A stretch of DNA of 64,000 bases from Phyllobacteriaceae bacterium (lineage in GTDB: Bacteria > Pseudomonadota > Alphaproteobacteria > Rhizobiales > Rhizobiaceae), in contig JADJTR010000001.1 of the NCBI GenBank assembly GCA_016711085.1, positions 186,001-250,000 of the forward strand, read 5' to 3'. The notes beneath the pieces were generated by a model. That model was given only the letters and a program-made list of their open reading frames with translations, did not search any database and was not told the origin of the DNA. This document shows, piece by piece, positions 52,624 to 63,185 of this stretch (positions are counted from its first letter, which is position 1; every line of letters begins with the position of its first letter). Position numbers and translations under genes: made by a program.

Positions 52624-52759
52624 GGGAGCTCCAATGGCGAATGCCGGCCCGTCCGCCAGCGAAAGGCGACGCTCTATAGCAAGGCGGCGAAGCTTTCAAC
52701 GCAGGCGTCAAGCATTGCTTAACCGACGCGAGAAAGGACGCTTTGGCAGTGAAAACGGT

Positions 52760-52936
52760 CTATTCGTGGCTCGGTCGACGGTTTTCCACCGGTTTTTCAT
52801 TATTTTCAGGCTTTTCCGATCCCTGTTTGCGCCGCTTGAGATTGGCGCGCAGCGCCGCCGCCAGCTTCTCGCGCCGCCGTTCGGCATTGTTTGCGCCGGG
52901 CTTCTTCGGCGCCTTGCTTTCCGGTTCTTCGGCCAT
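52760..52936 (-). CDS. Small basic conserved protein
   Basis: A 58-residue protein starting AEEPESKAPKKPG and containing NAERRREKLAAALRANLKRRKQ, a strongly basic helix. Similar small proteins occur near murA in related bacteria; the function is unknown. A nucleic-acid or ribosome contact would fit the charge, but that is a guess. It is short, GC-typical and has a normal ATG. Confidence 0.65.
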   Translation of the reverse strand: MAEEPESKAPKKPGANNAERRREKLAAALRANLKRRKQGSEKPENNEKPVENRRPSHE

Positions 52937-53014
52937 GCTGCGGCGATCTCCCGAACGGTCGTGGCGCGCTTGCGCTCGCCTGATCCTTATGGCAGAAGGC
53001 GCGCCATTCAAAGG

Positions 53015-53089
<75 letters not shown>

Positions 53090-53378
53090 TGATTTGCTTG
53101 TGCGGGCATGACTAAGGCGGCAAGGCGCGACGTGACTGCGGCTGAAGTCACCGGACTTCCGCCGCCTTCCCGATCTCCGAAACAGGGCTTCGCATCCCGG
53201 CATGGGCCTATCCGGAGCGCATTCAGCCGCCGCCAAGCGCCGGCCAGTGTTCGGAAAAATCGGATTGCGTCGCTCGAACCATGGATTGAATGCCGCGCGC
53301 CACTCGAATAGGGATTTCCTCAGTATCGATCCGGCCACCGATACCAACCCGTAGTTACCTCCCTTCAATCAACTGACG
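53090..53378. other. Gap between tRNA-Thr and the polysaccharide cluster
   Basis: About 290 bases. A 67-codon plus-strand frame from 53108 is open but has no recognisable protein character. The gap presumably holds the promoter of the manC gene. Nothing else was seen. Confidence 0.4.
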
Positions 53379-54833
53379 ATGAGTTCGATGTCCGATAGCC
53401 AACGCGAAAACATAGTGCCGGCGATTCTTTGCGGCGGATCGGGGACAAGGCTCTGGCCCCTTTCCCGCAAGGGCTTCCCGAAGCAATTCGCCAAACTGCT
53501 GGGCAATGAGAGCCTGTTCCAGGCAACGGCGCGCCGGTTCTCGGGCCCCGGATACGCCAATCCCGTCATTGTGACTGGCGCCGAATTCCGGTTCATCGTC
53601 GGCGAACAGCTTGAGGCGGCCGGCGTGGCGCCTGGCGCCATCCTGATCGAACCGACAGCCCGCAACACCGCTCCCGCGGTGTTGGCCGCCGCCGTGCATG
53701 CCGCCCTGATCGATCCCGACGCGCTCATTCTCGTCGCCCCGTCCGACCATGCGATCAGCGACCCAGCGGCTTTTCGGGCGGCTGTCGCGCAGGGCGTTCC
53801 CTATGCGCGGCAAGGAAAGATCGTTACCTTCGGCATTGCGCCCCTCCGTCCCGAGACAGGCTACGGTTGGCTCGAGCTGGACAGTCCGCCAAAAGGGCCG
53901 TCCGAGATACGCCGCTTTGTCGAGAAGCCGGACAAAGCAACGGCGGAAAAAATGCTCGCCGCCGGGAACTATCTGTGGAACGCCGGCATTTTCCTTTTTT
54001 CGGCCAAGGCGATGCTCGATGCCGCCGGCGAGCATGCGCCCGGTTTGCTGCCACCGGTAACCGCCGCTGTCCAGGGCGCGCAGCGGGACCTTTTCTTTAC
54101 CCGCCTCGACCCGGAGGCTTTCGCCGCCGCGGAACCGGTTTCGATCGATTACGCGGTCATGGAAAAGGCGAGAAATCTGGTCGCGGTTCCCTATCGCGGC
54201 GACTGGAATGATCTTGGTGGCTGGGACGCCGTTGCGCGGGAAATGGGCCCCGACGCCGATGGACTGTCGACGGCCGGCAGCGTGACCGCGATAGACTGCA
54301 AGGATTCGCTCCTGCGTTCCGACTCCAGCGACGTGGAACTGGTCGGTCTGGGCCTCGACAATCTTGTCGTCGTTGCGATGCATGACGCCGTGCTCGTGGC
54401 GGATCGGTCGCGATCGCAGGAAGTCGGCAAGGCCGTGGCGGCGCTCAAGGCGCGCGGGGCGAAGCAGGCCGAGGCTTTCGCCATGGATCACAGGCCCTGG
54501 GGCTGGTTCGAGACGCTCGCGCTCGGCGATCGCTTCCAGGTCAAGCGTATCGTCGTGCATCCGGGCGCGGCCCTGTCGCTGCAAAGCCATGTCCACCGTT
54601 CAGAGCACTGGATCGTCGTGTCCGGCACCGCGCAGGTGACGATCGACGACTCGGTTCGTCTGGTGACGGAAAACCAATCGGTATACATCCCGCTCGGTTC
54701 CAAACACCGAATGGCGAATCCGGGCAAGGTGCCGACAGTGCTGATCGAGGTCCAGACCGGCGCCTATCTTGGAGAGGACGACATCGTCCGGTACGAGGAC
54801 ATTTACGCCCGCGGCCAGGGCGCCAAAGGCTGA
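53379..54833 (+). CDS. manC: Mannose-1-phosphate guanylyltransferase / mannose-6-phosphate isomerase
   Basis: A bifunctional 484-residue enzyme making GDP-mannose. The N-terminal nucleotidyltransferase has AILCGGSGTRLWPLSRKGFPK and FVEKPD. The C-terminal cupin isomerase domain (about residues 370-475) has RPWGWFETL, LSLQSHVHRSEHWIVVSG and YIPLGSKHR. ATG 53379 is used, with ATG 53388 as an alternative. Its stop overlaps the phosphomannomutase start, so the two are coupled. It begins the polysaccharide cluster. Confidence 0.94.
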   Translation: MSSMSDSQRENIVPAILCGGSGTRLWPLSRKGFPKQFAKLLGNESLFQATARRFSGPGYANPVIVTGAEFRFIVGEQLEAAGVAPGAILIEPTARNTAPAVLAAAVHAALIDPDALILVAPSDHAISDPAAFRAAVAQGVPYARQGKIVTFGIAPLRPETGYGWLELDSPPKGPSEIRRFVEKPDKATAEKMLAAGNYLWNAGIFLFSAKAMLDAAGEHAPGLLPPVTAAVQGAQRDLFFTRLDPEAFAAAEPVSIDYAVMEKARNLVAVPYRGDWNDLGGWDAVAREMGPDADGLSTAGSVTAIDCKDSLLRSDSSDVELVGLGLDNLVVVAMHDAVLVADRSRSQEVGKAVAALKARGAKQAEAFAMDHRPWGWFETLALGDRFQVKRIVVHPGAALSLQSHVHRSEHWIVVSGTAQVTIDDSVRLVTENQSVYIPLGSKHRMANPGKVPTVLIEVQTGAYLGEDDIVRYEDIYARGQGAKG

Positions 54834-56239
54834 TGGCGGCGAAGTTTGGCACGAGCGGTTTGCGTGGACTGGTCGTCGAACTGACGACGGAAGTCGTATC
54901 CGCCCATGTCGCCGCCTTTATCAAGGCCTGCCCGACCGGATCGGGGCTCTATGTTGGCCGGGATCTTCGTCCTTCCTCCCCGGAACATGCGGACGTGGTG
55001 ATGCGAACCGCGGCCGGCGCCGGACTGGCGGTAACCGATTGCGGAGAAACGCCGACGCCGGCGCTCGCCCTCGCGGCGATGAAAGCCGGCGCGGCGTCGG
55101 TGATGGTGACCGGCAGTCACATCCCGGCGGATCGCAACGGGCTCAAATTCTACACGCCGACCGGCGAGATCACGAAATCCGACGAAACAGCCATCCTCGC
55201 CGCGCTTGCCCCCGCGCCGCGCCTGCCGGAAAAGATCGAAGCCGTGCGCCACGACGGCGCCGGGCGGGAATGGGTGCGGCGCACCATCGGCGCGTATGGC
55301 CCTTCTTCCCTCGCCGGCATGAAGATCGGCTTGTGGGCCCACAGCGCGGTGAGCCGCGATCTGATCGGCGATGCGTTGCGCGGCCTCGGCGCCGAGGTCA
55401 TCCAACTCGACCGGTCGCACACATTCATCCCGGTCGACACCGAAGCCGTTCCCGATTGGGCCCGTGACAAGATCGCGGCATGGGTGAAAGAACACCGGTT
55501 CGACGCCCTGGTTTCGACCGATGGCGATGGCGACCGCCCGCTTGTGGCCGACGAGACCGGCAGGGTTGTACCAGGCGATCTGCTGGGCCAGATCACGGCC
55601 GCGGCGATCGGCGCGGATATTGTCGTCACCCCGGTGAGTTCGAACACCGGCGTCGAGCAGTCGGGCCGGTTCTCCCGCGTTGTCCGGACCAGGATCGGGT
55701 CGCCTTTCGTCATCGCCGCGATGGCGGAAGCCGGCGGTCGCGTGATCGGCTATGAGGCCAATGGCGGCGTCTTGCTCGGCTTCGACGCCGCCGGTCCGGC
55801 GGGCCCTCTGCTCGCGCTCGCCACGCGCGACAGCCTGCTGCCGATTGTTGCAACGCTGCACCAAGCCCGCGCGGCGGGCACTCTCTCCGCCAGGGTCGCG
55901 TTGGAGCCGAGGCGCTTCACGGCTGCGGATCGGCTCGAGAATGTGCCGACCGAAAGGGTCGCCGGATTCATCGCGGAGATTGCCACCGAGGAAAAACTGG
56001 CGGCGTTCTTCTCGGGGTTCGGCGAAGTTCCCGTCGCCACGGACCGCACCGACGGCTTTCGCATTGCCTGCGCCTCCGGCCGCATCGTGCATTTCCGGCC
56101 GAGCGGCAATGCGCCGGAACTGCGCGTCTATGTCGAAACCGAAGAGCCCGGGGCGAGCGACGCCTTGCTTCGCGAGGCGTTTTCCGCCGTGAATCGCTGG
56201 TTCGAGCCATCTGGCGGGCAAAAGCCGCGAACAGGGTGA
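54833..56239 (+). CDS. manB: Phosphomannomutase
   Basis: Interconverts mannose 6- and 1-phosphate, feeding ManC. The 468-residue protein has KFGTSGLRG at the N-terminus, the phosphoserine loop TGSHIPADRNG, the metal loop STDGDGDRP, the sugar-recognition segment GYEANGGVLLG, and the phosphate-binding end RPSGNAPELRVY. It belongs to the alpha-D-phosphohexomutase family; phosphomannomutase is favoured over phosphoglucomutase by context. It overlaps both neighbours. Confidence 0.92.
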   Translation: MAAKFGTSGLRGLVVELTTEVVSAHVAAFIKACPTGSGLYVGRDLRPSSPEHADVVMRTAAGAGLAVTDCGETPTPALALAAMKAGAASVMVTGSHIPADRNGLKFYTPTGEITKSDETAILAALAPAPRLPEKIEAVRHDGAGREWVRRTIGAYGPSSLAGMKIGLWAHSAVSRDLIGDALRGLGAEVIQLDRSHTFIPVDTEAVPDWARDKIAAWVKEHRFDALVSTDGDGDRPLVADETGRVVPGDLLGQITAAAIGADIVVTPVSSNTGVEQSGRFSRVVRTRIGSPFVIAAMAEAGGRVIGYEANGGVLLGFDAAGPAGPLLALATRDSLLPIVATLHQARAAGTLSARVALEPRRFTAADRLENVPTERVAGFIAEIATEEKLAAFFSGFGEVPVATDRTDGFRIACASGRIVHFRPSGNAPELRVYVETEEPGASDALLREAFSAVNRWFEPSGGQKPRTG

Positions 56240-56244
56240 AGCCG

Positions 56245-57549
56245 ATGTCCCGGGAAATCGTCTATGATCTGACGGAAGTGCTGCTCGCCTCGACCGGCAA
56301 GCTTCGCTACTATGGTATCGTTCGGGTTGTCGCCGAAGTCGGCCGCGAACTCGCAAAAGCCGCGCCGCACGTTCGATACTGCATCCATTCGCCGGCATTT
56401 GACCAGTTTTTCGAGGTCAAGCCCATCGTGCAGGACGACGGCTCGGTTGACTTGGCAGTCCCGACCGGCTTCCGGCAGTTGCGGATCCGCAAGCATTTTC
56501 CCGCGCCGAACCGTCTGCGCGACCTGCTCGTTCCATATGTTCGCGCGGTCGCGTTTGCTTACAACAGGCAACTTTGGCGCCGGCAAGGCATTGGACTTCC
56601 GCCAATCGACATGAACGGAAAGGTCTACATCTCTTGTTCAAGGCCAAAACTTATCGTCGATGCGATCGACACATTGAAACGCAAAGTGAGGGATTGGCAG
56701 ACCGTTCCCCTATTGTATGATATGATACCGCTGCACGATTATTTTAATCATCGCCAGAAGGATTTTCCTACGAATTTCATCAGCGATAATAGCTATATAA
56801 TCGAAAACTCGGCATTGCTGCTTGCCATTTCGGAATTTACAAAAAATGAAATCGCCGACTTCGCCCGGAAAGGTCATTTGCCGCCGCCTCCGGCTACGGT
56901 TGCAATACCATTGGTCCACGAATGTCCCGAAGGCGACGAGCCGCGACGGGAAACGCCGCCGGACGAACCCTATTTCCTGACGGTTGGGGCGGCAACCGGC
57001 CGCAAGAACCTCGAGGCGTTGTTTGAGGCGATGTTGCTCCTGCACGAGGCCGGCAAACCCGTTCCAGTCGTCTGTCTGGCCGGCGCCCTGCGCAAACGGA
57101 CCCGCGAATGTTTCGAAGGCGAGCGATTCAAGGCGATACTCGACAGGATCACCGTGCGGGAAAGCCCGAACCAGGGCGATCTCGTGGAGCTTTACCGCAA
57201 TGCGCTCGCGCTGGTGATTCCGAGCCGGATGGAAGGGTGGGGTCTGCCTGCCGGTGAGGCTCTTTGGCTTGGAACCCCTGCGATTTGTTCAAATGCGCCG
57301 GTTTTCCGGGAGGTCTGCGGCGATCTCGGGTTGTATTTCGATCCGGACCGGCCCGGGGAACTCGCGGCGTTGCTGGAACGACTGATAGGCGACCGGGAAT
57401 TTTCTGAATCCTTGCGGTTTAGGATCAAGGCTGCTAGGCCCCGCCTGCGCCGGTGGTCTGACGTCGCTTCGGATATGCTTTCGGTTGTGGCAAGCGCCTT
57501 TTCAAGTGAAACCGGTTCGCAAGAGCGGATGAATCGAATGGCGCCTTGA
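56245..57549 (+). CDS. Glycosyltransferase family 4 type
   Basis: A 434-residue cytoplasmic glycosyltransferase of GT-B fold. The C-terminal donor domain has FLTVGAATGRKN, the SRMEGWGLPAGEALWLG block with the E-x7-E motif, and the nucleotide-sugar pocket. The N-terminal half opens YDLTEVLLASTGKLRYYGIVR, a pattern shared with the second glycosyltransferase at 59571. GDP-mannose or GDP-rhamnose is the probable donor. ATG 56245 is preferred over an overlapping GTG at 56236. The middle (about 56690-56880) is poorer in G+C than its surroundings. Confidence 0.85.
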   Translation: MSREIVYDLTEVLLASTGKLRYYGIVRVVAEVGRELAKAAPHVRYCIHSPAFDQFFEVKPIVQDDGSVDLAVPTGFRQLRIRKHFPAPNRLRDLLVPYVRAVAFAYNRQLWRRQGIGLPPIDMNGKVYISCSRPKLIVDAIDTLKRKVRDWQTVPLLYDMIPLHDYFNHRQKDFPTNFISDNSYIIENSALLLAISEFTKNEIADFARKGHLPPPPATVAIPLVHECPEGDEPRRETPPDEPYFLTVGAATGRKNLEALFEAMLLLHEAGKPVPVVCLAGALRKRTRECFEGERFKAILDRITVRESPNQGDLVELYRNALALVIPSRMEGWGLPAGEALWLGTPAICSNAPVFREVCGDLGLYFDPDRPGELAALLERLIGDREFSESLRFRIKAARPRLRRWSDVASDMLSVVASAFSSETGSQERMNRMAP

Positions 57550-57591
57550 TCCCGCGACAACCTTTTCGACGGCGAATTGCGCGAATGGAGA

Positions 57592-58581
57592 ATGATTGTG
57601 TCGGCTACAAAACGTGCATTGGTAACCGGGTTGACTGGCCAAGATGGCGCTTATCTGGCCCAGCTTTTGCTCTCCAAGGGCTATGAAGTTCACGGATTGG
57701 TGCGCCGGAGCGCGTCGGCCGATGTGATCGACGCCCGACTGAGATGGCTCGGAATCGCCACGGAAATCCACTTCCATGATGGAAACCTCACCGACCTGTC
57801 GAGCCTGCTTCGGGTCATGGGAGATGCAAGGCCTGACGAGGTTTACAATCTCGCGGCGCAATCATTCGTCAAATCATCGTGGCAACAGCCGATCCTGACG
57901 GGAAACGTCACGGCTCTTGGCGCGGGAAACATGCTTGAGGCGGTCCGGCTGGCCGCTCCGAAAGCCCGTTACTACCAGGCTTCGTCCTCGGAGATGTACG
58001 GGTTGATCCAGGAACCCATGCAATCGGAGAAGACGCCCTTCTATCCCCGGTCGCCCTACGCGGTCGCTAAGCTCTATGCCCACTGGATGACCGTGAACTA
58101 CCGGGAAAGCTTTGGGCTTCACGCGTCATCCGGCATTCTATGCAATCACGAATCGCCGCTTCGGGGCATCGAATTCGTCACGCGCAAAATCACTGACGGC
58201 GTGGCGCGGATCAAGCTCGGCCTGCAGGAAAAGCTTGCGCTCGGAAACCTGGACGCATCCCGCGACTGGGGGCATGCGCGCGATTATGTCCGGGCCATGT
58301 GGCTGATGCTGCAACAGGACAAAGCCGACGATTACGTTATCGCGACCGGCAGGACGTCCTCCATTCGCGACTTCTGCAAATTGGCGTTCGGCCATGTCGG
58401 GCTCAACTACGAAAACCATGTCTACGTCGACCCCCGGTTCCTCCGGCCGGCCGAAGTCGAAGTGCTGTTGGGCGATCCGACCAAGGCGCGCGAGCGGCTG
58501 GGTTGGACCTTCGAGTGCAGCCTTGAACAAATGGTGGCCGAGATGGTCGATGCGGATCTCGCCCGTTTGTCGATGAAATAG
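57592..58581 (+). CDS. gmd: GDP-mannose 4,6-dehydratase
   Basis: Converts GDP-mannose to GDP-4-keto-6-deoxymannose. The 329-residue SDR enzyme has the NADP motif TGLTGQDGAYLA, the catalytic Ser in QASSSEMYG, the Tyr-Lys pair in SPYAVAKLYAHW, and the family segments NHESPLRG and RDWGHARDYV. ATG 57592 is used; GTG 57598 has a better-spaced ribosome site and is a close alternative. It is followed by a reductase-type epimerase gene, so GDP-D-rhamnose is the expected end product. Confidence 0.95.
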   Translation: MIVSATKRALVTGLTGQDGAYLAQLLLSKGYEVHGLVRRSASADVIDARLRWLGIATEIHFHDGNLTDLSSLLRVMGDARPDEVYNLAAQSFVKSSWQQPILTGNVTALGAGNMLEAVRLAAPKARYYQASSSEMYGLIQEPMQSEKTPFYPRSPYAVAKLYAHWMTVNYRESFGLHASSGILCNHESPLRGIEFVTRKITDGVARIKLGLQEKLALGNLDASRDWGHARDYVRAMWLMLQQDKADDYVIATGRTSSIRDFCKLAFGHVGLNYENHVYVDPRFLRPAEVEVLLGDPTKARERLGWTFECSLEQMVAEMVDADLARLSMK

Positions 58582-58588
58582 AACCGCC

Positions 58589-59549
58589 ATGGGCGAAGCG
58601 ACCTACAGGATCGTGGTGCTGGGGGCGGGCGGCTTCGTGGGACGGCAATTGTGCGCGGCCGCAAGCCGGCGTTTCGGCTCGCGCGCCGAAGTCTTCGCCT
58701 ATTCGCGGTTCCCGGATGAACGACTCCAGGTTGCCGAGCTTGATGTCCTCGATGCCGATGCGGTCCGCGGCGTGCTCCTGGAAAGGAAGCCTACGCATGT
58801 CATCAATCTCGCCGGCATTGCCCAGCCCCGGGATGTGGCCAGGGATCCGGAGTATGGCTGGCGTCTGCACGCCATTGCGCCTGATCGCATAGGCCGACAA
58901 ATCCTGGATGTGAGCCCGGCGACATGGCTGCTCCATGTCGGCACCGGCCTGGTCTATGGGCGAACCTCGCTGTCGGGTGAAGCGATGAGCGAAGACAGCC
59001 TGCTCGCCCCCATGGACGCCTATGGCGTGACCAAGGCGCGGGGATTTGGCGCTTGGCGCCCTGGCGGAGGAAGGCCTGCGGTGCTTGCGGCTGCGGCCTT
59101 TCAATCATACCGGTCCGGGGCAGTCAGAGGATTTTGTCGTGCCGGCGTTTGCCGCGCAAATTGCCCGGATCGGCAGGGGCGAACGACCGCCGGTGCTGCG
59201 TGTCGGCAATCTCGAGGCAAAGCGGGACTTTCTCGACGTCCGCGATGTCGTGTCGGCATACCTGACCATGGTCGAACAGGCGTCGGCGTTCGAACCGGGC
59301 ATGGCGCTGAACGTCAGCAGCGGGACGGCGATACGCATTGGCGATATCCTGGAAAGCCTCGTTCGGCTGGCCGGCGTGGACGTCAGCATCGAGGTCGATC
59401 CGGAAAAATGGCGCCCGGTGGATATTCCCGTCAGTTATGGCGATTCCGGTCGGCTTTCCGCGCTTACTGGCTGGAGGCCGCTGTTTGCATTCAATGATAC
59501 GTTGATTGCGGTGCTGAACCGACAAGTTACCGGCATCGAACAGTTTTAA
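58589..59549 (+). pseudogene. rmd: GDP-4-keto-6-deoxy-mannose reductase-like SDR, one frameshift
   Basis: NAD(P)-dependent SDR probably reducing the product of Gmd to GDP-D-rhamnose. VVLGAGGFVGRQL is the cofactor motif; HVGTGLVYG and the active-site YGVTKA follow. The frame then changes at about 59040, where GFGAW in the first frame is replaced by LALGALAEEGLRCLRLRPFNHTG in the second, ending with the stop at 59547. The repaired length is about 320 residues. The assignment to Rmd rather than an epimerase rests on its place directly after gmd (7 bases). Confidence 0.75.
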
Positions 59550-59570
59550 GAATCGAATCCGGAGTGAACG

Positions 59571-61029
59571 ATGAGCGGAAACGAAAACTCACGGAGTGGA
59601 GATGAATATCCTTCGATGAGGATTTTTTTCGATATTACTGGAACTGTAGAATATTTGCGGAAGCATGGCAACTATTCAGGAATACAAAGGACTGCAGTAA
59701 ATATATTATCGGCTATAATTAAGAATTCATGTCCGGATAAGAAAAGGTATATTATTTTCTATAACAAAAATCTTAATAGATATTTGTGCATTGATCTAAA
59801 TAATGTAACAAGCGAAGATGTAATAAATTACGATAAATTTGGAATGATTGTCGGAATCAAGGCTAGACGAAAAAAAAATAAGTTACCTACAGAAGTATTG
59901 GGAAAGCATGGTGGCTTATTATTTTCATAGAACCAGGCTAGACATAAGTTATATTCTGCGAAGAGAAGCCGCATTCCGCCGCTACAACACAACGATTGAG
60001 GGTTGGAAAGGAGCCCGCTTTGGCCCGGTGAACGCTTCCCGGCCGATCGCGACCGCCAAAATGGACGACGCTGCGCGGGAGGGCGACAAGATCGTCCTCC
60101 TCGATGCGGTGTGGTCTCCCTACCGATTGGACGCCTTGGCGCAATACCGGCGCAAGGGCTTGAAAGTATTTGCCTTTATCTATGACATGATACCCGCGAT
60201 GATGCCAATTCTTGCCGAAAACAACATCGGCTTTTTTTTCCATGATTGGTTGTTGAAATCGCGGGAAAGGGTTGAGCATTTCATAGCGATTCCTGCTTCT
60301 TGTCGGGCGGACTACCTGAAATTTTTCGGCGAACAGGGCGATGCCTCCTCGGTCTGTGTCCTTCCGCTCGCGAAAACGCGGCTCGAAACTGCCGGCGCGG
60401 TGGCGAAAAGCTCAGCGGCGACGGGGGTGTCGGCGAGCCGGTTTCCGGCCCTTCATGAAATCGCGGAAGTCAGCCAACCGGTGCGGGAGGCGGCGTTTGC
60501 CCCCTTCGTCCTTTGCGTGGGAACGATCGAGGGAAGAAAAAACGGCTGGCGCTTGCTGGTGGCATGGAAATCCATCATCGATGCGGGGTTGGCGGACTTG
60601 CCGAGGCTCGTGTTTGTCGGTCGCCCTGGCTGGTGCTCGAGCGCCTTGCGGGACTTCTTGGAAGGCACCGGCAATCTTTACGGCTACGTCACCATGCTGG
60701 ATTCTCCATCGGATGAGGATTTGGCATTTCTATATCGCCGATGCCAATTTCTGGCGATGCCCAGTCTCTACGAGGGTTGGGGCCTGCCGGTCGGCGAAGC
60801 ATTGAGTTACGGAAAGACCGCCGTGGTAGCCAATGTCTCTTCACTCCCGGAAGTCGGGGGGGATTTGGTCGAATATTGCGATCCCGACTCCATCGCGAGC
60901 ATTCGCGCGGCGGTCATGCGGCTGGTCTTCGAGCCCGGCCGACGCGAGGAACTCGAGGCCCGCATAGCCAAGGCGGAACTCCGCGACTGGGATGATGTCG
61001 CGCGCGACCTTTTGAATATTCTGAATTGA
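59571..61029 (+). pseudogene. Glycosyltransferase family 4 type, frameshift in an A-run
   Basis: GT-B glycosyltransferase of about 486 residues when repaired. The first frame reads IFFDITGTVEYLRKHGNYSGIQRT and on to KARRKK; the second continues ISYLQKYWESMVAYYFHRTR to the stop at 61027. The donor domain has LCVGTIEGRKNG and SLYEGWGLPVGEALSYG with E-x7-E. The break is in a run of nine A at 59870-59878; eight A would restore it. The first about 400 bases are strikingly A+T-rich (about one third G+C) while the rest has the G+C of the window, a mosaic that suggests recombination. Confidence 0.8.
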
Positions 61030-61385
61030 GACTAACCGTCTTTCCGGGGGCGACCGAAAAATTGCTGTCCTGGCCGATCCTCATCGTTGGCGTCGGATTT
61101 TATGCGCCTCGAAAGACACATGGCGGAACCCGGCGCCAAGGGCGGGCAATTGCCGTTGCAAAGGTCGGGCTGTTGGGGATAAGCACCCGCAGCTTCGGTT
61201 GGGCAAGAAGGCTTGCCCAGATGTCCTCGGGATCTGGAACAGCCGCAACGAAGCCGTTTCGATCATGGTGCCCTTCAAGCGGATATGTAGCGGGTAAGCC
61301 CGGTAGCTGACGCAGTCGGGGCGCGCCGCCCTTGGGGGAAGCAGCTTTTGACGCCGGCCTTAGTGCGGCAAACGGAACGACAGCG
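61030..61385. other. Gap between glycosyltransferase and ABC exporter
   Basis: About 355 bases. Short frames are open on both strands, but none looks like a protein family I know; a minus-strand frame around 61090-61290 has weak glycosyltransferase-like character and could be a remnant. I see no promoter or repeat that I would defend. Confidence 0.35.
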
Positions 61386-63185
61386 ATGAACTGGTTCGAA
61401 AAATTCCTGAACCTGGGTTCCGGACAGCCTGCTGCGCAGGTTGTTCGCCGACAATTTCCGCAAGCAATTCAGATGGTATGCCTACGCCATGATCAGCATG
61501 GCGCTTACCGCGGCGATGACGGCAGCGAGCGCCTACATTATGCGCGAGATCATCAATGGGGTGGTGGTCGATCGCGACCCGGCCAAAGTCCTTGCGACTG
61601 CCGGGATCGTGGCCGCGATATTCCTCATCAAGGGAGCGACATCCTACCTCCAGTCCATCTTCCTCAGCCGGGCGGGAAACCGGATCATCGCCGACAAGCA
61701 GAGGCAAATCTTCGACCGCATCATGGACAGCGATATCGCCTTCATCCAGAGCCGGGCGACCTCCGACCTCGTCTTGCGCGTCACCCATGCGGCCAGGCCG
61801 CGCGCACGGTGATCGACACGATCGTACTCTCGTTCGTGCGCGATCTCCTGACGGTCATCGGGGCCGTGACGGTTATGGTGATCCAGCAGCCGGTGTTGTC
61901 GCTGCTCGCTTTCGTGCTCGGTCCATTGGCCCTTCTCGGCGTGCGATTCCTGCTCGGCAAGGTCCGTTTGATCATGGAAATGGAGATGGCTTCGCTTGTC
62001 GAAATCATCCGTGTCGTTCAGGAGGCGACGACTGGTTTCCGGGTGGTCAAGTCTTACGCGCTGGAGCCGCTGCTGAAACGCGACATGGATTCGGCGATTC
62101 GCGCCGTCGAAAAGCGGTCCAACGCCATTTCGCGCATCGAGGCGGCGACATCTCCCTTGATGGAAACATTGGCGGGCCTGGCGATCGCCGGCGCGATCTC
62201 GCTCAGCGCCGTTTCCATTTTCCAGGATGTGCAGCGACCGGGCGAAATGATTTCCTTCATCACCGCCCTGCTGCTCGCCTATGAGCCGGCGAAGCGTCTG
62301 GCGCGTATGCGCGTCCAGATCGAATCGAACTTGGTCGGCGTGCGAATGCTGTTTGAAATCCTTGATCACCCCATCGCGCTGAAGGAAGTTCCCGACGCCA
62401 TCGATCTGCCGGCAGGGCCGGGCCTGATCCGGTTGGAGAAGGTCGGCTTCGGCTATGCTGGCGGGCCGGCGGTGCTCAAGGAACTCGATGTCACCTTCGA
62501 GCCGGGCAAGGTGACGGCCCTGGTCGGGCCTTCGGGCGCCGGAAAATCAACGATCATCAATCTCATCATGCGCTTGTACGATCCCGAGAAAGGGCGGGTC
62601 ACGATCGATGGTCACGACATTTCGAAAGTGACGCTCGCGTCGCTGCGCAAGCGTTTCTCCTATGTAGGCCAGGATCCGTTCCTGTTCGTCGGGACGGTGC
62701 GACACAACATTGCGCTCGGCGCCGAAGGGGCGAGCGACGAGGATATCGTGCGTGCGGCAAGGGCCGCCAATGCGCATGATTTCATCATGTCCCTGCCCAA
62801 CGGTTACGAATCCGATGTTGGCGAGAATGGCCGCAATCTTTCCGGCGGCCAAAAGCAGCGCATCACGGTCGCCCGCGCTTTCCTGCGCAATTGCGATTTC
62901 CTGATCCTCGACGAGGCGACGAGTTCCCTCGATTCCGAATCGGAAGCCGGTATCCGCGCCGCAGTCGAGGAACTGGCCCATGGCCGCACGACGATCACGA
63001 TCGCGCACCGGCTTTCCACGGTCGCGCGCGCCGACAAGATCGTCGTGCTCGACGGCGGCGAAGTTGTCGAGCAGGGTCCGCCGGACGTCTTGCTGAGAAA
63101 TGGCGGCGCTTACCGTCGCCTTTACGAATTCCAGTTGTTGCCGGATGCCGGGCTGGAATCCCCGACCCAATCCGCTTTAGGCTGA
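61386..63185 (+). pseudogene. ABC exporter (membrane domain fused to ATPase), two frameshifts
   Basis: MsbA-type half-transporter of about 600 residues: an N-terminal six-helix domain (YAYAMISMALTAAMTAASAY, ... FVRDLLTVIGAVTVMVI) and a C-terminal ATPase with Walker A GPSGAGKST, signature LSGGQKQR, Walker B FLILDEATSSLDSES and H-loop IAHRLST. The frame shifts near 61425 and back near 61795 (probably one C lost in GGCCCAGG), so residues of the first helices lie in another frame. The ATG at 61386 is used. Context suggests export of a lipid-linked glycan or lipid; the substrate is unproven. Confidence 0.85.

Noticed and set aside
53108..53311. Small plus-strand frame next to tRNA-Thr
   Set aside because: No ribosome site or protein character, probably open by chance in high-G+C DNA.
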